The notes under the pieces: model-generated
Seen by the model: the letters and a program-made list of their open reading frames with translations, nothing else
The model's database searches: none
What the model was told of the DNA's origin: nothing
In this document: positions 36,272 to 46,705 of the stretch, piece by piece
How the letters are laid out: each line of letters begins with the position of its first letter
Numbering within the stretch: position 1 is the first letter of the stretch
Assembly: GCF_003367175.1 (NCBI RefSeq)
Contig: NZ_QRGA01000020.1
Coordinates: forward strand, 62,001 to 126,000
Direction of reading: 5' to 3'
Length of the DNA: 64,000 bases
DNA from: Trinickia dinghuensis
GTDB taxonomy: Bacteria; Pseudomonadota; Gammaproteobacteria; Burkholderiales; Burkholderiaceae
Position numbers and translations under genes: made by a program

Positions 36272-36280
36272 GGGGGGGGG
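36272..36280. repeat. Run of nine G
   Basis: A homopolymer of nine G at 36272-36280 in the intergenic region, 28 bases from the stop of the BI-1 gene. Runs of this length are rare in this window. Confidence 0.8.
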
Positions 36281-36307
36281 CGTTGCCGCCCCGCGCCGGT
36301 CGATAGG

Positions 36308-37006
36308 TTAGTTGCGGTTGCCGCCGAAGATGCCGAGCAGCGCCAGCAGGTTGACGAACACGTTGTACAGATCGAGGTAGATCGCGAGCGTGGCCGAGAT
36401 GTAGTTCGTCTCGCCGCCGTTCACGACACGCTGGACGTCGAACAGCATGTAGGCCGAGAAGATCGCGATCGCAAGGACCGAGACCGTCAGCATCAGTGCC
36501 GGCAGATGCAGGAACATATTGGCGACGGATGCGAGCAGGATGACGATCACGCCCATGAAGAGCCAGTGGCCGAGGCCCGAGAAATCGCGCTTGCTGACCG
36601 TTGCGAGCGTGGCCATCGCCGTGAAAATCACGGCGGTGCCGCCGAACGCGAGCATGATCAGCGCCGGGCCGTTCGAGAAGTGCAAGGTGAACGTCAAGAT
36701 CCGCGAGAGCATCAGTCCCATGAAGAACGTGAAGCCCAAGAGGAAGACGATGCCCAGCCCGCTCTGCTTCGTGCGCTCGATCGCGAACATGAAGCCGAAT
36801 GCGATCGCGAAAAACGCGAGCATGCTCATCATCGGGCTCGTGGCCGCGAACAGCGAAAAACCGCTCACGACGCCGAGCCAAGCGCCAACCACTGTCGGCA
36901 CCATCGACAGCGCGAGCAGCCAGTAAGTGTTCCGTAGCACGCGGTTGCGGATGGCCGCCGAACCGACGGCACCGCCGCGGGCGACGTTGTACGGATAGTC
37001 GTTCAT
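36308..37006 (-). CDS. Bax inhibitor-1 (BI-1/YccA) family membrane protein
   Basis: 232 residues with seven hydrophobic segments. The start at 37006 (MNDYPYNVARGGAVGSAAIRN) has a good Shine-Dalgarno (AGGAGA). It ends with the typical segment ILFDVQRVVNGGETNYISATLAIYLDLYNVFVNLLALLG, including the conserved C-terminal aspartates. E. coli YccA binds and inhibits the FtsH protease and BI-1 proteins elsewhere conduct calcium; the function here is inferred only from family. hflK and hflC, which also control FtsH, lie at 47995-50262. Confidence 0.93.
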   Translation of the reverse strand: MNDYPYNVARGGAVGSAAIRNRVLRNTYWLLALSMVPTVVGAWLGVVSGFSLFAATSPMMSMLAFFAIAFGFMFAIERTKQSGLGIVFLLGFTFFMGLMLSRILTFTLHFSNGPALIMLAFGGTAVIFTAMATLATVSKRDFSGLGHWLFMGVIVILLASVANMFLHLPALMLTVSVLAIAIFSAYMLFDVQRVVNGGETNYISATLAIYLDLYNVFVNLLALLGIFGGNRN

Positions 37007-37191
37007 GCTTTCTCCTAGCGTAAAAACGCACTCGAACCGGGTTTCGCTTTGCGCCGGCTTACTGCCACGCAGTTGACCCACCCGTTTCCTAAGATCGGTT
37101 CTATGAGCGCGAGTTTCAAGCTCCCTTTTGACTTTTCGGACGAACTTTCGTCCGAGCCAGGGATCGGTCGCAATCATACACTGGAACATGC

Positions 37192-37197
37192 TACAAT
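37192..37197 (+). promoter_or_regulatory. Putative ndk -10 element
   Basis: TACAAT at 37192-37197, 46 bases before the ndk start. A TAGAAT at 37209-37214 is an alternative. The region between BI-1 and ndk is low in GC compared with its surroundings. Confidence 0.4.
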
Positions 37198-37243
37198 TGC
37201 AGATTCGTTAGAATTCGTAACCCCTTAATTTTTTGGAGTTTTT

Positions 37244-37669
37244 ATGGCGATCGAGCGTACCCTGTCGATTATCAAGCCCGATGCAGTAGCGAAGAACGTG
37301 ATTGGCCAGATCTACAGCCGCTTCGAAAACGCGGGCCTGAAGATCGTCGCGTCGCGCATGGCGCAGCTCTCGCGCGCCGATGCCGAGAAGTTCTACGCCG
37401 TGCACGCCGCGCGTCCGTTCTTCAAGGATCTCGTCGAATTCATGATCTCGGGCCCGGTGATGGTGCAAGTGCTCGAGGGTGAGAACGCCATTCTGAAGAA
37501 CCGCGACCTGATGGGCGCGACGGATCCGAAGAAGGCCGAGCAGGGCACGATCCGTGCGGATTTCGCCGACAGCATCGACGCGAACGCCGTGCACGGTTCG
37601 GATGCCGCCGAAACGGCAGCCGTGGAAATCGCATTCTTCTTCCCCCAAATCAACGTTTACTCGCGCTGA
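37244..37669 (+). CDS. ndk: Nucleoside diphosphate kinase
   Basis: 141 residues, full length. [18 protein letters not shown] at the N-terminus and the active-site histidine region [20 protein letters not shown] near the C-terminus (His in VHGSD). It transfers the gamma phosphate among NTPs and dNTPs through phosphohistidine. A TTTGGAG Shine-Dalgarno precedes the start. rlmN follows 113 bases downstream, opening the long conserved run to purA. Confidence 0.97.
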   Translation: MAIERTLSIIKPDAVAKNVIGQIYSRFENAGLKIVASRMAQLSRADAEKFYAVHAARPFFKDLVEFMISGPVMVQVLEGENAILKNRDLMGATDPKKAEQGTIRADFADSIDANAVHGSDAAETAAVEIAFFFPQINVYSR

Positions 37670-37782
37670 TCGCCGGGTAGGACGTTAGCGTATGACGCTT
37701 GGCGCGGGCGGCCCGTTCGGCGAACCGGTTGCGCATGACGCGACCGCCGCCGGCGAGCCGCATTGAAACAGCAGGATCCGAC

Positions 37783-38958
37783 ATGACGAGCAGCACCTCC
37801 GTCAATCTTCTCGACCTCGATGCCGCGGGGCTCGTCGCCTATTGCGACAGCCTCGGCGAGAAGCCGTTTCGCGCCAAGCAGCTGCAGCGCTGGATACACC
37901 AGTACAACGCCGCCGATTTCGACGGCATGACCGATCTCGCGAAGTCGCTGCGCACGAAGCTCAAGGATCGCGCGGCGATCGTGATGCCGCCCGTGGTCAG
38001 CGATCACGTGTCGGCCGACGGCACGCGCAAGTGGCTCGTCGACGTCGGCAACGGCAATGCCGTGGAAACGGTATTCATTCCCGAAGAGACGCGCGGCACG
38101 CTGTGCGTGTCGTCGCAGGCGGGGTGCGCCGTCAACTGCCGGTTTTGCTCGACGGGCAAGCAGGGCTTTTCCCGCAATCTGACGACGGGCGAGATCATCG
38201 GCCAGCTGCGGATGGCCGAATTCGCGCTGCGCGCGGCGCTCGGCCGCCCGCACGCGCCGGACAACAAAGGCGAGCGCGTCATCACGAACGTCGTGATGAT
38301 GGGCATGGGCGAGCCGCTGCTCAATTACGACGCGCTCGTGCCGGCGCTGCGGCTGATGCTCGACGACAACGCGTACGGCCTTTCGCGGCGGCGCGTGACG
38401 GTATCGACCTCGGGCGTGGTGCCGATGATGGATCGGCTCGGGGCGGATCTTCCGGTCGCGCTGGCCGTGTCTCTGCATGCGCCGAACGACGCGTTGCGGG
38501 ACATGCTCGTGCCTTTGAACAAGAAGTATCCTCTGCGCGAATTGATGGCCGCGTGCCGGCGCTATCTCGAAGTGGCGCCGCGCGATTTCGTCACGTTCGA
38601 GTACTGCATGCTCGACGGCGTCAACGATAGCGAAGCGCATGCGCGCGAATTGCTCGCGCTGACGGCCGACGTACCGTGCAAGTTCAACTTGATTCCGTTC
38701 AATCCGTTCCCGGAGTCGGGGCTTGTGCGCTCCAAGGCGGACCGGATCAAGCGATTCGCGCAGATACTCATCGACGCGGGCGTGGTGACGACGGTGCGCA
38801 AGACGCGCGGCGACGATATCGATGCCGCCTGCGGTCAGCTCGCGGGTGCGGTGAAGGATCGCACGCGCCTGGCCGAGCGCACGGGCGGGGCCGCCCATGG
38901 CCGGACCGCGAACGGCGGCCACGCGGGCAAGGTGATCGAAGTGCGGCCCGTGCGCTGA
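37783..38958 (+). CDS. rlmN: Dual-specificity 23S rRNA/tRNA adenine-C2 methyltransferase RlmN
   Basis: 391 residues. Radical-SAM cysteines in GCAVNCRFC (Cys115, Cys119, Cys122) and the resolving cysteine near the C-terminus in [17 protein letters not shown]. It methylates A2503 of 23S rRNA and A37 of some tRNAs. The start at 37783 ([17 protein letters not shown]) has a GGATC-type Shine-Dalgarno. It has an unconserved C-terminal tail of about 35 residues rich in Gly/His/Arg. Confidence 0.96.
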   Translation: MTSSTSVNLLDLDAAGLVAYCDSLGEKPFRAKQLQRWIHQYNAADFDGMTDLAKSLRTKLKDRAAIVMPPVVSDHVSADGTRKWLVDVGNGNAVETVFIPEETRGTLCVSSQAGCAVNCRFCSTGKQGFSRNLTTGEIIGQLRMAEFALRAALGRPHAPDNKGERVITNVVMMGMGEPLLNYDALVPALRLMLDDNAYGLSRRRVTVSTSGVVPMMDRLGADLPVALAVSLHAPNDALRDMLVPLNKKYPLRELMAACRRYLEVAPRDFVTFEYCMLDGVNDSEAHARELLALTADVPCKFNLIPFNPFPESGLVRSKADRIKRFAQILIDAGVVTTVRKTRGDDIDAACGQLAGAVKDRTRLAERTGGAAHGRTANGGHAGKVIEVRPVR

Positions 38959-38988
38959 GCGCGCGCGGGACATAAAGGAGGCGGCGCC

Positions 38989-39099
38989 GTGTGCGTGCCG
39001 CCGGACGGTAGTGAGACAGACGGTTCGCGCATCGGCGGCATGAATGAGCCCGGCGGGCGCGAAGTGGAAAAAGAGAATCGACGCGAGGATCAGGGATGA
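38989..39099 (+). CDS. Possible small ORF coupled to rodZ
   Basis: 36 codons from GTG (MCVPPDGSETDGSRIGGMNE...), preceded at 8 bases by an unusually strong Shine-Dalgarno AAAGGAG, and ending in a TGA that overlaps the rodZ ATG (ATGA at 39096-39099). No family is recognised and third-position GC is only moderate, so it may be a leader ORF that couples translation to rodZ, or chance. rodZ also has its own GAGGA site at 39085. Confidence 0.35.
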   Translation: MCVPPDGSETDGSRIGGMNEPGGREVEKENRREDQG

Positions 39100-40241
39100 G
39101 TGAGCCGCAGCATCCGCAATCAGAAGGCACACAGACGAGTGCGGGACGGGGAGGCACCGTGCCGCAGACGGCGCCCGGCGCCGCGTACGCGCCCCTCGAC
39201 TCGCTGGCCGCGGTCGGCGCTCGTCTTGCGCAGTTGCGGGAAGCGAAGGGCTGGTCCGTCGACGACGTCTCGGCTCGGCTGAAAGTCTCGCCTAACAAGA
39301 TGCGCTCGCTCGAAGCGGGCGATATCAGTCAGTTGCCCGGCACGACGTTCGCGCTTGGCGTCATCCGCAGCTATGCCAAGATGCTCGGCACCGATCCGGA
39401 GCCGTTCGCGCAGGCGCTGCGCCGCGTCAAGGGCGAGGCCGAGCCGGATTTGTCGATGCCTGCCTCGACGGGTGCCGATTTGCCGCGGGGGCGGGTCTCC
39501 GTCTCGCTCGGCGGCACGCCGAAGCATCGTTCCTGGTGGTGGGGCGTGGCAGCGGGCGTGATCGTCGTCGTCGCGCTCGCGATGTGGCACCAAGGCGGCG
39601 ATTCGGCTGCCTGGCTCGCGCGCCTGAAGGCCAGCGCGGGCGGCATGGCGGCCAATCCGGGCGGCACGGCATCGGGCGCGGCGGCGCCTGCGACGGCTTC
39701 GGCCGCGACCTCGACGGGCCTCGTCGTCACGCAAACGGGGGCGGCTTCGGGCGCGACGGCTGCATCGGAATCCACCGCAAGCCCGGCAGCGACTGAAGCC
39801 AGCACGCCGACGATCACCCCGCTCGAGCCGACGGCGCAAGCGCCCGCCTCGCAGCCGGCCGCCGAGCAAACGGCTTCGGCCGCAGCGCCGGCAGCAGCTC
39901 AAGCTCAAGCGCCCAAGCAGGCCGCGGCCGCGTCGGCTCCTGCCGCAGCTTCTGCTTCTGCGGCACAAGCCGCGGCCGCGGTACCCGCGTCGGGTGCCTC
40001 GACGATCGCCGTGAAGGTGTCCCAGGACAGCTGGTTCAGCGTTCGCGACAAGAACGGCAAGGAAGTGTTCTCTGGGCTCGTTCACGCCGGCGATACAAAG
40101 GAAGTGTCGGGCGTGCCGCCTCTGAAGGTCACCGCGGGCAACCGCGCGGGGCTCGAATCGATGACGCTCGACGGACAGCCGGTCGATGCGGCGAAGTTCG
40201 GCCCGAACAAGGGCAATGTCGCGCGTTTCACGTTGCCGTAA
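39096..40241 (+). CDS. rodZ: Cytoskeletal membrane protein RodZ
   Basis: 381 residues. N-terminal helix-turn-helix domain (VGARLAQLREAKGWSVDDVSARLKVSPNKMRSLE, about 30-65), a transmembrane segment (WWWGVAAGVIVVVALAMW, about 147-164), a long Ala/Thr/Ser/Gln-rich periplasmic linker and a C-terminal beta domain (VSQDSWFSVRDKNGKEVFSGLVHAGD...). RodZ anchors MreB and supports rod shape. It sits before ispG as in many proteobacteria; no pilF/TPR gene lies between rlmN and rodZ here. Confidence 0.93.
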   Translation: MSEPQHPQSEGTQTSAGRGGTVPQTAPGAAYAPLDSLAAVGARLAQLREAKGWSVDDVSARLKVSPNKMRSLEAGDISQLPGTTFALGVIRSYAKMLGTDPEPFAQALRRVKGEAEPDLSMPASTGADLPRGRVSVSLGGTPKHRSWWWGVAAGVIVVVALAMWHQGGDSAAWLARLKASAGGMAANPGGTASGAAAPATASAATSTGLVVTQTGAASGATAASESTASPAATEASTPTITPLEPTAQAPASQPAAEQTASAAAPAAAQAQAPKQAAAASAPAAASASAAQAAAAVPASGASTIAVKVSQDSWFSVRDKNGKEVFSGLVHAGDTKEVSGVPPLKVTAGNRAGLESMTLDGQPVDAAKFGPNKGNVARFTLP

Positions 40242-40335
40242 CGGTCCAATGCCGCGGCGGCGCGCCGCGGCCCAGTTCCAATTCTCGGGTGCGCAGCCGT
40301 TGGCAAGAGTTGCGTACGCAGCGTAACCAGGACTC

Positions 40336-41640
40336 ATGGGTTTTTCGATGCCTACCGACAGCAGCAGTCAAATTTGTTCTTCCGTGCCGGTTTTCGGCGG
40401 CCCCGCGAAGCGTCGCGCCTCGCACGCGGTCGACGTTCGCTGGGGCGGCCAGCTCGTGACGATCGGCGGCGACGCGCCCGTGCGCGTGCAGTCGATGACG
40501 AACACGGATACGGCCGATGCGATCGGCACGGCGATCCAAGTCAAGGAACTCGCGCAGGCGGGCTCGGAGCTCGTGCGCATCACGGTCAATACGCCCGAGG
40601 CCGCGCAAGCCGTGCCGGCGGTGCGCGAGCAGCTCGATCGCATGGGCGTGACGGTGCCGCTCGTGGGCGATTTCCACTACAACGGCCATTTGCTGCTGCG
40701 CGACTATCCCGCTTGCGCCGAGGCGCTCTCGAAGTACCGGATCAACCCCGGCAACGTCGGCCACGGGGCGAAGCGCGATACGCAATTCGCACAGATGATC
40801 GAAGCCGCGGCTCGCTACGACAAGCCGGTGCGCATCGGCGTGAACTGGGGCAGTCTCGACCAGGATTTGCTGGCGCGCATGATGGACGAAAACGGCTCGC
40901 GCGCGCAGCCGTGGGACGCGCAAAGCGTGATGTACGAGGCGCTGATCCAATCGGCGATCGGCTCGGCCGAGCGTGCCGTCGAACTGGGCTTGCCGCGCAA
41001 CAAGATCATTCTGTCGTGCAAGGTCAGCGGCGTGCAGGATCTGATCGCCGTCTACCGCGAACTGTCGCGCCGCTGCGAGTTCGCGCTCCATTTGGGCCTG
41101 ACCGAAGCCGGCATGGGCTCGAAGGGCATCGTCGCGTCCACGGCCGCGCTCGGCGTACTGCTGCAAGAAGGGATCGGCGACACGATCCGTATCTCGCTGA
41201 CGCCCGAGCCCGGCGCGTCGCGCACCGGTGAAGTCATCGTCGGCCAGGAAATCCTGCAGACGATGGGCCTGCGCTCGTTTACGCCGATGGTGATCGCGTG
41301 CCCCGGTTGCGGCCGCACGACGAGCACGCTGTTCCAGGAACTCGCGTCGCAAATCCAGAACTACTTGCGCGCGCAAATGCCGGTCTGGCGCGATCAGTAC
41401 CCCGGTGTCGAAAAGATGCACGTGGCGGTGATGGGCTGCATCGTCAACGGGCCCGGCGAATCGAAGCAGGCCAATATCGGCATCAGCTTGCCCGGCTCGG
41501 GGGAAAACCCGGCGGCACCCGTCTTCATCGACGGCGAAAAGGTCAAGACGCTGCGCGGCGAACGGATTGCCGAGGAATTCCAGCAAATCGTGAGCGACTA
41601 TGTCGAGCGCACCTATGGCCGCGAGAGCGTCGCGAATTAA
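40336..41640 (+). CDS. ispG: 4-hydroxy-3-methylbut-2-enyl diphosphate synthase (IspG/GcpE)
   Basis: 434 residues from the ATG at 40336; a second ATG at 40348 is possible. Conserved [18 protein letters not shown], the insert typical of proteobacterial IspG, and the Fe-S cysteines in [10 protein letters not shown] and [10 protein letters not shown]. It catalyses the penultimate step of the MEP isoprenoid pathway. hisS begins 18 bases after the stop. Confidence 0.97.
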   Translation: MGFSMPTDSSSQICSSVPVFGGPAKRRASHAVDVRWGGQLVTIGGDAPVRVQSMTNTDTADAIGTAIQVKELAQAGSELVRITVNTPEAAQAVPAVREQLDRMGVTVPLVGDFHYNGHLLLRDYPACAEALSKYRINPGNVGHGAKRDTQFAQMIEAAARYDKPVRIGVNWGSLDQDLLARMMDENGSRAQPWDAQSVMYEALIQSAIGSAERAVELGLPRNKIILSCKVSGVQDLIAVYRELSRRCEFALHLGLTEAGMGSKGIVASTAALGVLLQEGIGDTIRISLTPEPGASRTGEVIVGQEILQTMGLRSFTPMVIACPGCGRTTSTLFQELASQIQNYLRAQMPVWRDQYPGVEKMHVAVMGCIVNGPGESKQANIGISLPGSGENPAAPVFIDGEKVKTLRGERIAEEFQQIVSDYVERTYGRESVAN

Positions 41641-41658
41641 CGAGTCCACCGAACAACG

Positions 41659-42999
41659 ATGACAGAACAGAAGAGAAAGCTCGAGAAGCTTGCCGGCGTC
41701 AAAGGCATGAACGACATCCTGCCGGGCGAAGCCGCGCTGTGGGACTTCTTCGAGTCGACGGTCAAGTCGATGCTGCGCGCGTACGGCTATCAGAACATCC
41801 GCACGCCGATCGTCGAGCACACCCAGCTGTTTACGCGCGGGATCGGCGAAGTCACGGACATCGTCGAAAAAGAGATGTACAGCTTCGTCGATTCGTTGAA
41901 CGGCGAAAACCTGACGCTTCGTCCCGAAAATACGGCGGCGGTCGTGCGCTCGGCCATCGAGCACAATCTTCTTTACGACGGCCCCAAGCGGCTTTGGTAC
42001 ATCGGGCCGATGTTCCGCCACGAGCGTCCGCAGCGCGGCCGCTACCGCCAATTCCATCAGGTGGGCGTCGAGGCGCTCGGCTTCGCCGGCCCCGACACCG
42101 ATGCGGAAATCATCCTGATGTGCCAGCGGCTCTGGGATGATCTCGGCCTGATGGGCATTCGTCTCGAAATCAACTCGCTGGGTCTTGCCGAGGAGCGTGC
42201 GGCGCATCGCGTCGAGCTCATCGCTTATCTCGAAAAGCACGCCGACGTGCTCGACGAAGATGCGAAGCGCCGGCTCTATACGAACCCGCTGCGCGTGCTC
42301 GACACGAAGAATCCCGCGTTGCAGGAGATCGTGCAGAACGCGCCGAAGCTGATCGATTTCCTCGGCGACGCCTCGCGCGCGCACTTCGAGGGGCTGCAAC
42401 GCCTGCTGAAGGCGAACAACATTCCCTTCAAGATCAATCCGCGGCTCGTGCGCGGTCTCGATTACTACAATCTGACCGTGTTCGAGTGGGTCACCGATAA
42501 GCTCGGCGCGCAGGGCACGGTCGCCGCCGGCGGCCGCTACGATCCGCTCATCGAGCAGCTCGGCGGCAAGCCGACGGCCGCTTGCGGCTGGGCCATGGGC
42601 GTGGAGCGCATCCTCGAATTGCTGAAGGAGGACGCGCTTGTCCCGCAGGAAGAGGGCTGCGACGTCTACGTCGTCCATCAGGGCGAGCGCGCGCGCGAGC
42701 AGGCGTTCATCATTGCCGAGCGTCTGCGCGATACCGGCCTGGACGTCATCCTCCATTGCAGCGCCGACGGCGCATCGGCAAGCTTCAAGTCGCAGATGAA
42801 GCGCGCCGACGCGAGCGGGGCGGCATTCGCGGTGATCCTCGGCGACGACGAAGTGGCGAACGGCACGGTGGCCATCAAGCCGTTGCGCGACACCGCGGGC
42901 GAAGGCGAAAAGAGCGAACAGAGCAGCGTGCCGGTCGAAAACTTGACCGAATTTCTAATCAATGCGATGGTTGCAACCGCCGAAGACGGCGACGACTGA
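41659..42999 (+). CDS. hisS: Histidyl-tRNA synthetase
   Basis: 446 residues. Class II synthetase motifs: motif 2 [21 protein letters not shown], the histidine-binding [15 protein letters not shown], and motif 3 [15 protein letters not shown]...GWAMGVERI. The C-terminal anticodon-binding domain starts near residue 335. A HisZ paralogue that lacks aminoacylation is encoded at 50614-51780. Confidence 0.97.
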   Translation: MTEQKRKLEKLAGVKGMNDILPGEAALWDFFESTVKSMLRAYGYQNIRTPIVEHTQLFTRGIGEVTDIVEKEMYSFVDSLNGENLTLRPENTAAVVRSAIEHNLLYDGPKRLWYIGPMFRHERPQRGRYRQFHQVGVEALGFAGPDTDAEIILMCQRLWDDLGLMGIRLEINSLGLAEERAAHRVELIAYLEKHADVLDEDAKRRLYTNPLRVLDTKNPALQEIVQNAPKLIDFLGDASRAHFEGLQRLLKANNIPFKINPRLVRGLDYYNLTVFEWVTDKLGAQGTVAAGGRYDPLIEQLGGKPTAACGWAMGVERILELLKEDALVPQEEGCDVYVVHQGERAREQAFIIAERLRDTGLDVILHCSADGASASFKSQMKRADASGAAFAVILGDDEVANGTVAIKPLRDTAGEGEKSEQSSVPVENLTEFLINAMVATAEDGDD

Positions 43000-43056
43000 C
43001 GCAACTGTCGCCGCTCATGACAAGAACGGTGCGAGACACGAAGGAATCGCTTTGCG

Positions 43057-43686
43057 ATGAGTTATCACGACGAACAAGAATCGATTGAGAGTTTCAAGGC
43101 CTGGTGGGCGCAGTGGGGAAATACGTCCACCTGGATCGTGCTGGTGGCGCTCATGGCCGCGGCTGCATGGAACGGCTGGAATTTCTGGCAGCGGCGTCAG
43201 GCAACCCAGGCCGCGGTGCTGTACGAGCAAGTGCAGCAGTCCGTCGCGGCGAAGGATAAGGCGCACGTCACGCGCGACGCCGGGGATATGGAAGCGCGCT
43301 ACGGCGGCACCGCGTACGGCCAGATGACGGCGCTCGAGGCCGCCAAGGCGCTGTACGAAGCGGGTGACGTTGCCGGCGCGAAGGCCCAGCTGCAGTGGGC
43401 GATCGATCACGCGAAGGACGACGAGTACAAGCAGATCGCCAAGCTGCGTCTGGCGGCCGTCATGCTCGACGAGAAGGCCTACGATGCGGGGCTCGCGTTG
43501 CTCGCCGGCACGCCGCTGGAAGGCTTCCAAGGCGCCGTGGCCGATCGCCGCGGCGATTTGCTGGCCGCGCAGGGCAAGCGTGCCGACGCCCGCAGCGCCT
43601 ATCAGCTCGCACTGTCGTCGCTGGGCAAGAGCGATACGTCCGCGCGCCAGCTCATCCAATTCAAGCTCGACGCGCTTGGCGGTTGA
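43057..43686 (+). CDS. yfgM: YfgM family TPR membrane protein (SecYEG ancillary subunit)
   Basis: 209 residues. A short cytoplasmic start (MSYHDEQESIESFKAWWAQWG), one transmembrane segment (about 25-43) and a periplasmic TPR-like helical domain. In E. coli YfgM associates with SecYEG and PpiD and helps periplasmic chaperoning. It occupies the invariant position between hisS and bamB. Confidence 0.92.
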   Translation: MSYHDEQESIESFKAWWAQWGNTSTWIVLVALMAAAAWNGWNFWQRRQATQAAVLYEQVQQSVAAKDKAHVTRDAGDMEARYGGTAYGQMTALEAAKALYEAGDVAGAKAQLQWAIDHAKDDEYKQIAKLRLAAVMLDEKAYDAGLALLAGTPLEGFQGAVADRRGDLLAAQGKRADARSAYQLALSSLGKSDTSARQLIQFKLDALGG

Positions 43687-43751
43687 GCGGCGCTCGCTAG
43701 CGTCGCCGCCCGGCCTTACCCGAACAACCTTTGACGAAGCTTCGCCCACCG

Positions 43752-44897
43752 ATGAATTTGCTGAAACGTTTCGCCGTGCCCGTCGCTTGCGCGATGACCG
43801 TCCTTGCGATGGCGGCTTGCTCGTCCACCAAGGATCCGCGCCGTGATCCGGTGCCGCTCACCGAGTTCAAGCCTGTCTTCACCGTCGATCAGGCCTGGAA
43901 GACGAGTATCAGCGGCGCGGGACGTTACTTCTTCTCGCCGGTCGTCGTAGGCGACGATGTCTACGCGGCCGGATCGAACGGAACGGTCGAGAAGATCGAC
44001 GGCAAGACCGGCAACAAGGTCTGGAGCACGAAGGTGCATTCGGACCTGACGTCCGGTGTGGGCAGTGACGGTACCTACACGGCGGTCGGGGCGGAGAAGG
44101 GCGGTGTCGACGTGCTCGACGCCAACGGCAAGCTGATCTGGAAGACGACCGTGCCGGGCGAGATCGTCTCGCCGCCGCTCGTCGGCAACGGTTATGTGGT
44201 CGTGCGCACGATCGACGGCCAAATCAGCGCGTTCAACGCTTCCACCGGCGAGTTGCGGTGGCAGTATCACAATCGCGCCGTGCCGCTGAATCTGCGCGTG
44301 TCGGCGGGCATGGCGTTCGCGGGTCAGGCCGCCGTCCTGGCCGGATTTCCGGGCGGCTCGCTCTCCGCGATCAACCTGAAGACGGGTGACGACTATTGGC
44401 AAGCCCCGGTTTCGTTCCCCAAGGGCGTAACGGAAGTCGAGCGCATCAATGACGTGACGGGCGCGCCGACCTTGGTCGGCGCGGAAGCGTGCGCGGTGAC
44501 GTTCCAAGGGCGTATCAGCTGCTTCGATGCGAACAACGGCCAACCCGTCTGGGAACAGCCGTTTTCGGGCGTGAGCGGCCTCGCAGCGGACCGTACGTCC
44601 GTGGTGGCGCCGGATGACTGGTCGGTGCTCCAAGCGTTCGACGCGACGACGGGCAAGCCGCTCTGGAAGAACGACACGCTCAAGAACCGCAATCTGAGCA
44701 CGCCGTACTTGCTCGGGCCCGATGTCGTGGTGGGCGATTACAAGGGCTTCGTCCACTTCTTGTCGCGCGACGACGGCAAACTCCTCGCGCGCTTCAAGAC
44801 GGACGGCAGCGCAATCACGGCCGCACCGGTTGCGGTCGGCAACACGCTGATCGTGCAAACGCACGACGGCCACCTGTACGGGCTCGTCTCGCACTGA
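43752..44897 (+). CDS. bamB: Outer membrane assembly lipoprotein BamB
   Basis: 381 residues. Lipoprotein signal with lipobox MAAC (Cys23). The rest is an eight-bladed PQQ-type beta-propeller (repeats such as [23 protein letters not shown]). BamB supports BamA in inserting outer membrane beta-barrel proteins; BamD is encoded at 62155-63024. The ATG at 43752 gives the proper signal peptide; the frame opens 7 codons earlier. Confidence 0.95.
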   Translation: MNLLKRFAVPVACAMTVLAMAACSSTKDPRRDPVPLTEFKPVFTVDQAWKTSISGAGRYFFSPVVVGDDVYAAGSNGTVEKIDGKTGNKVWSTKVHSDLTSGVGSDGTYTAVGAEKGGVDVLDANGKLIWKTTVPGEIVSPPLVGNGYVVVRTIDGQISAFNASTGELRWQYHNRAVPLNLRVSAGMAFAGQAAVLAGFPGGSLSAINLKTGDDYWQAPVSFPKGVTEVERINDVTGAPTLVGAEACAVTFQGRISCFDANNGQPVWEQPFSGVSGLAADRTSVVAPDDWSVLQAFDATTGKPLWKNDTLKNRNLSTPYLLGPDVVVGDYKGFVHFLSRDDGKLLARFKTDGSAITAAPVAVGNTLIVQTHDGHLYGLVSH

Positions 44898-44922
44898 GCG
44901 AGGCGGTACCGTCCAGTTTTTC

Positions 44923-44957
44923 GACCGCGGGCCGGCTCAGCCGGCCGCGGTCGTTTT
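44923..44957 (+). terminator. Putative terminator between bamB and der
   Basis: GACCGCGG/CCGCGGTC outer arms and GCCGGC/GCCGGC inner arms (44923-44952, one bulged G, 3-base loop) form a very strong stem followed by GTTTTG. It ends only 13 bases before the der start, so der may need its own promoter or read-through. Confidence 0.6.
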
Positions 44958-44970
44958 GAGACTACGTAAG

Positions 44971-46308
44971 ATGAAACCCGTAATTGCCCTCGTTGGGCGC
45001 CCCAATGTGGGGAAATCCACCCTGTTCAACCGGCTCACGCGCTCGCGCGATGCGCTTGTCGCCGATTTGCCCGGCTTGACGCGCGATCGCCACTACGGCG
45101 AAGGGCGCGTCGGCGACCGCGCGTATCTCGTCGTCGATACGGGCGGCTTCGAGCCTGTCGCCAAGGACGGGATCCTGCACGAGATGGCGCGGCAAACGCG
45201 GCAGGCGGTCGAGGAGTCGGACGTCGTCGTCTTCATCGTCGACGGACGCAACGGGCTGGCGCCGCAGGACAAATCGATCGCCGATTATCTGCGCAAGACC
45301 GGCAGGCCGATCGTGCTCGTCGTGAACAAGGCCGAAGGCATGAAGTACACGGCCGTCGCGTCCGATTTCTACGAGCTCGGGCTCGGCGATCCGCGCGCGA
45401 TTTCCGCCGCGCACGGTGACGGCGTCACCGAGATGATCAACGACTCCCTCGGGATTGCCTACGCCGGCTATCCGGAAGAGACCGAAGAGGAGAAGGGCGA
45501 GCGAGGCGTCAAGATCGCGATCGTCGGGCGGCCGAACGTCGGCAAATCGACGCTCGTCAACACGCTCATCGGTGAGGAGCGTGTCATCGCTTTCGACATG
45601 CCCGGCACGACGCGCGACTCGATCTATGTCGATTTCGAGCGCCAGGGCAAGAAATACACGCTGATCGATACGGCGGGCTTGCGCCGGCGCGGGAAGGTAT
45701 TCGAGGCGATCGAGAAATTCTCCGTCGTGAAGACGCTGCAATCGATCGCCGACGCGAACGTCGTGATTCTGCTGCTCGACGCGCGGCAGGATATTTCGGA
45801 CCAGGACGCCCACATCGCGGGATTCGTGGTCGAGCAGGGGCGTGCGCTCGTGGTTGGCGTGAACAAGTGGGACGGGCTCGACGCGCATGTGCGCGAGCGC
45901 ACGAAAGCCGACATGATCCGCAAACTCAAATTCCTGGAGTTCGCGAAGTTTCACTTCATCTCGGCCACGGAGAAGACGGGGATCGGCCCGCTCATGCGTT
46001 CGGTCGACGACGCCTACGCGGCCGCCATGGCGAAGCTGCCGACACCGAAGCTCACGCGCGCATTGATCGAGGCCGTGGAATTCCAGCAGCCGCGCCGCCG
46101 CGGCCCCGTGCGTCCGAAACTGCGTTACGCACACCAAGGCGGGCAAAATCCGCCGATCATCGTCATCCACGGCAACGCCCTCGATGCCGTTACGGAAACT
46201 TACAAGCGATATCTCGAAAATCGTTTCCGCGAAACTTTCTCGTTGACCGGAACTCCATTGCGCATAGAGTTCCGCTCGTCGACGAACCCTTACGCCGACA
46301 AGGGCTGA
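44971..46308 (+). CDS. der: Ribosome biogenesis GTPase Der (EngA)
   Basis: 445 residues with two tandem GTPase domains: the first with [12 protein letters not shown] (residues 8-19), the second with [12 protein letters not shown] (about 188-199), each with its own DxPG and NKxx motifs, then a KH-like C-terminal domain (ending ...[15 protein letters not shown]). Der is needed for 50S subunit assembly. The start at 44971 ([16 protein letters not shown]) is the standard one. Confidence 0.97.
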   Translation: MKPVIALVGRPNVGKSTLFNRLTRSRDALVADLPGLTRDRHYGEGRVGDRAYLVVDTGGFEPVAKDGILHEMARQTRQAVEESDVVVFIVDGRNGLAPQDKSIADYLRKTGRPIVLVVNKAEGMKYTAVASDFYELGLGDPRAISAAHGDGVTEMINDSLGIAYAGYPEETEEEKGERGVKIAIVGRPNVGKSTLVNTLIGEERVIAFDMPGTTRDSIYVDFERQGKKYTLIDTAGLRRRGKVFEAIEKFSVVKTLQSIADANVVILLLDARQDISDQDAHIAGFVVEQGRALVVGVNKWDGLDAHVRERTKADMIRKLKFLEFAKFHFISATEKTGIGPLMRSVDDAYAAAMAKLPTPKLTRALIEAVEFQQPRRRGPVRPKLRYAHQGGQNPPIIVIHGNALDAVTETYKRYLENRFRETFSLTGTPLRIEFRSSTNPYADKG

Positions 46309-46368
46309 GCGGGCGCGCGAGCCGCCGGCCGAATGGCCTCCCCGGCCCGTGCCACAAAGAAAATCGGC

Positions 46369-46374
46369 TATAGT
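46369..46374 (+). promoter_or_regulatory. Putative hfq -10 element
   Basis: TATAGT at 46369-46374 in a lower-GC stretch between der and hfq. The leader to the hfq ATG at 46450 would be about 70 bases. The -35 is weak. Confidence 0.45.
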
Positions 46375-46449
46375 GTAGCGATTGGCGGCGGATTTCTTTT
46401 TCTTCGTCCCAATTCGGATCCAACCTGCAAAAAAACGACGGAGTTTGCT

Positions 46450-46686
46450 ATGAGCAACAAAGGGCAACTGTTACAAGACCCGTTTCTGAACGCACTGCGC
46501 AAAGAGCACGTGCCGGTTTCCATCTATTTGGTCAACGGCATCAAGCTTCAAGGGAACATTGAATCGTTCGACCAGTACGTCGTGTTGCTCCGTAACACCG
46601 TGACCCAGATGGTCTACAAACACGCCATTTCGACGGTGGTGCCGGCTCGCCCGGTCAACTTCCACCCTGATTCGGAAACGGCCTAA
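46450..46686 (+). CDS. hfq: RNA chaperone Hfq
   Basis: 78 residues, the short-tail form common in betaproteobacteria. Sm1 motif region [16 protein letters not shown] and Sm2 [10 protein letters not shown]. The hexamer pairs small RNAs with mRNAs. The start ([21 protein letters not shown]) is fixed by conservation. hflX, hflK and hflC follow, the classic hfq operon. Confidence 0.98.
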   Translation: MSNKGQLLQDPFLNALRKEHVPVSIYLVNGIKLQGNIESFDQYVVLLRNTVTQMVYKHAISTVVPARPVNFHPDSETA

Positions 46687-46705
46687 TCTCATCCTAGCGG
46701 CCGGC

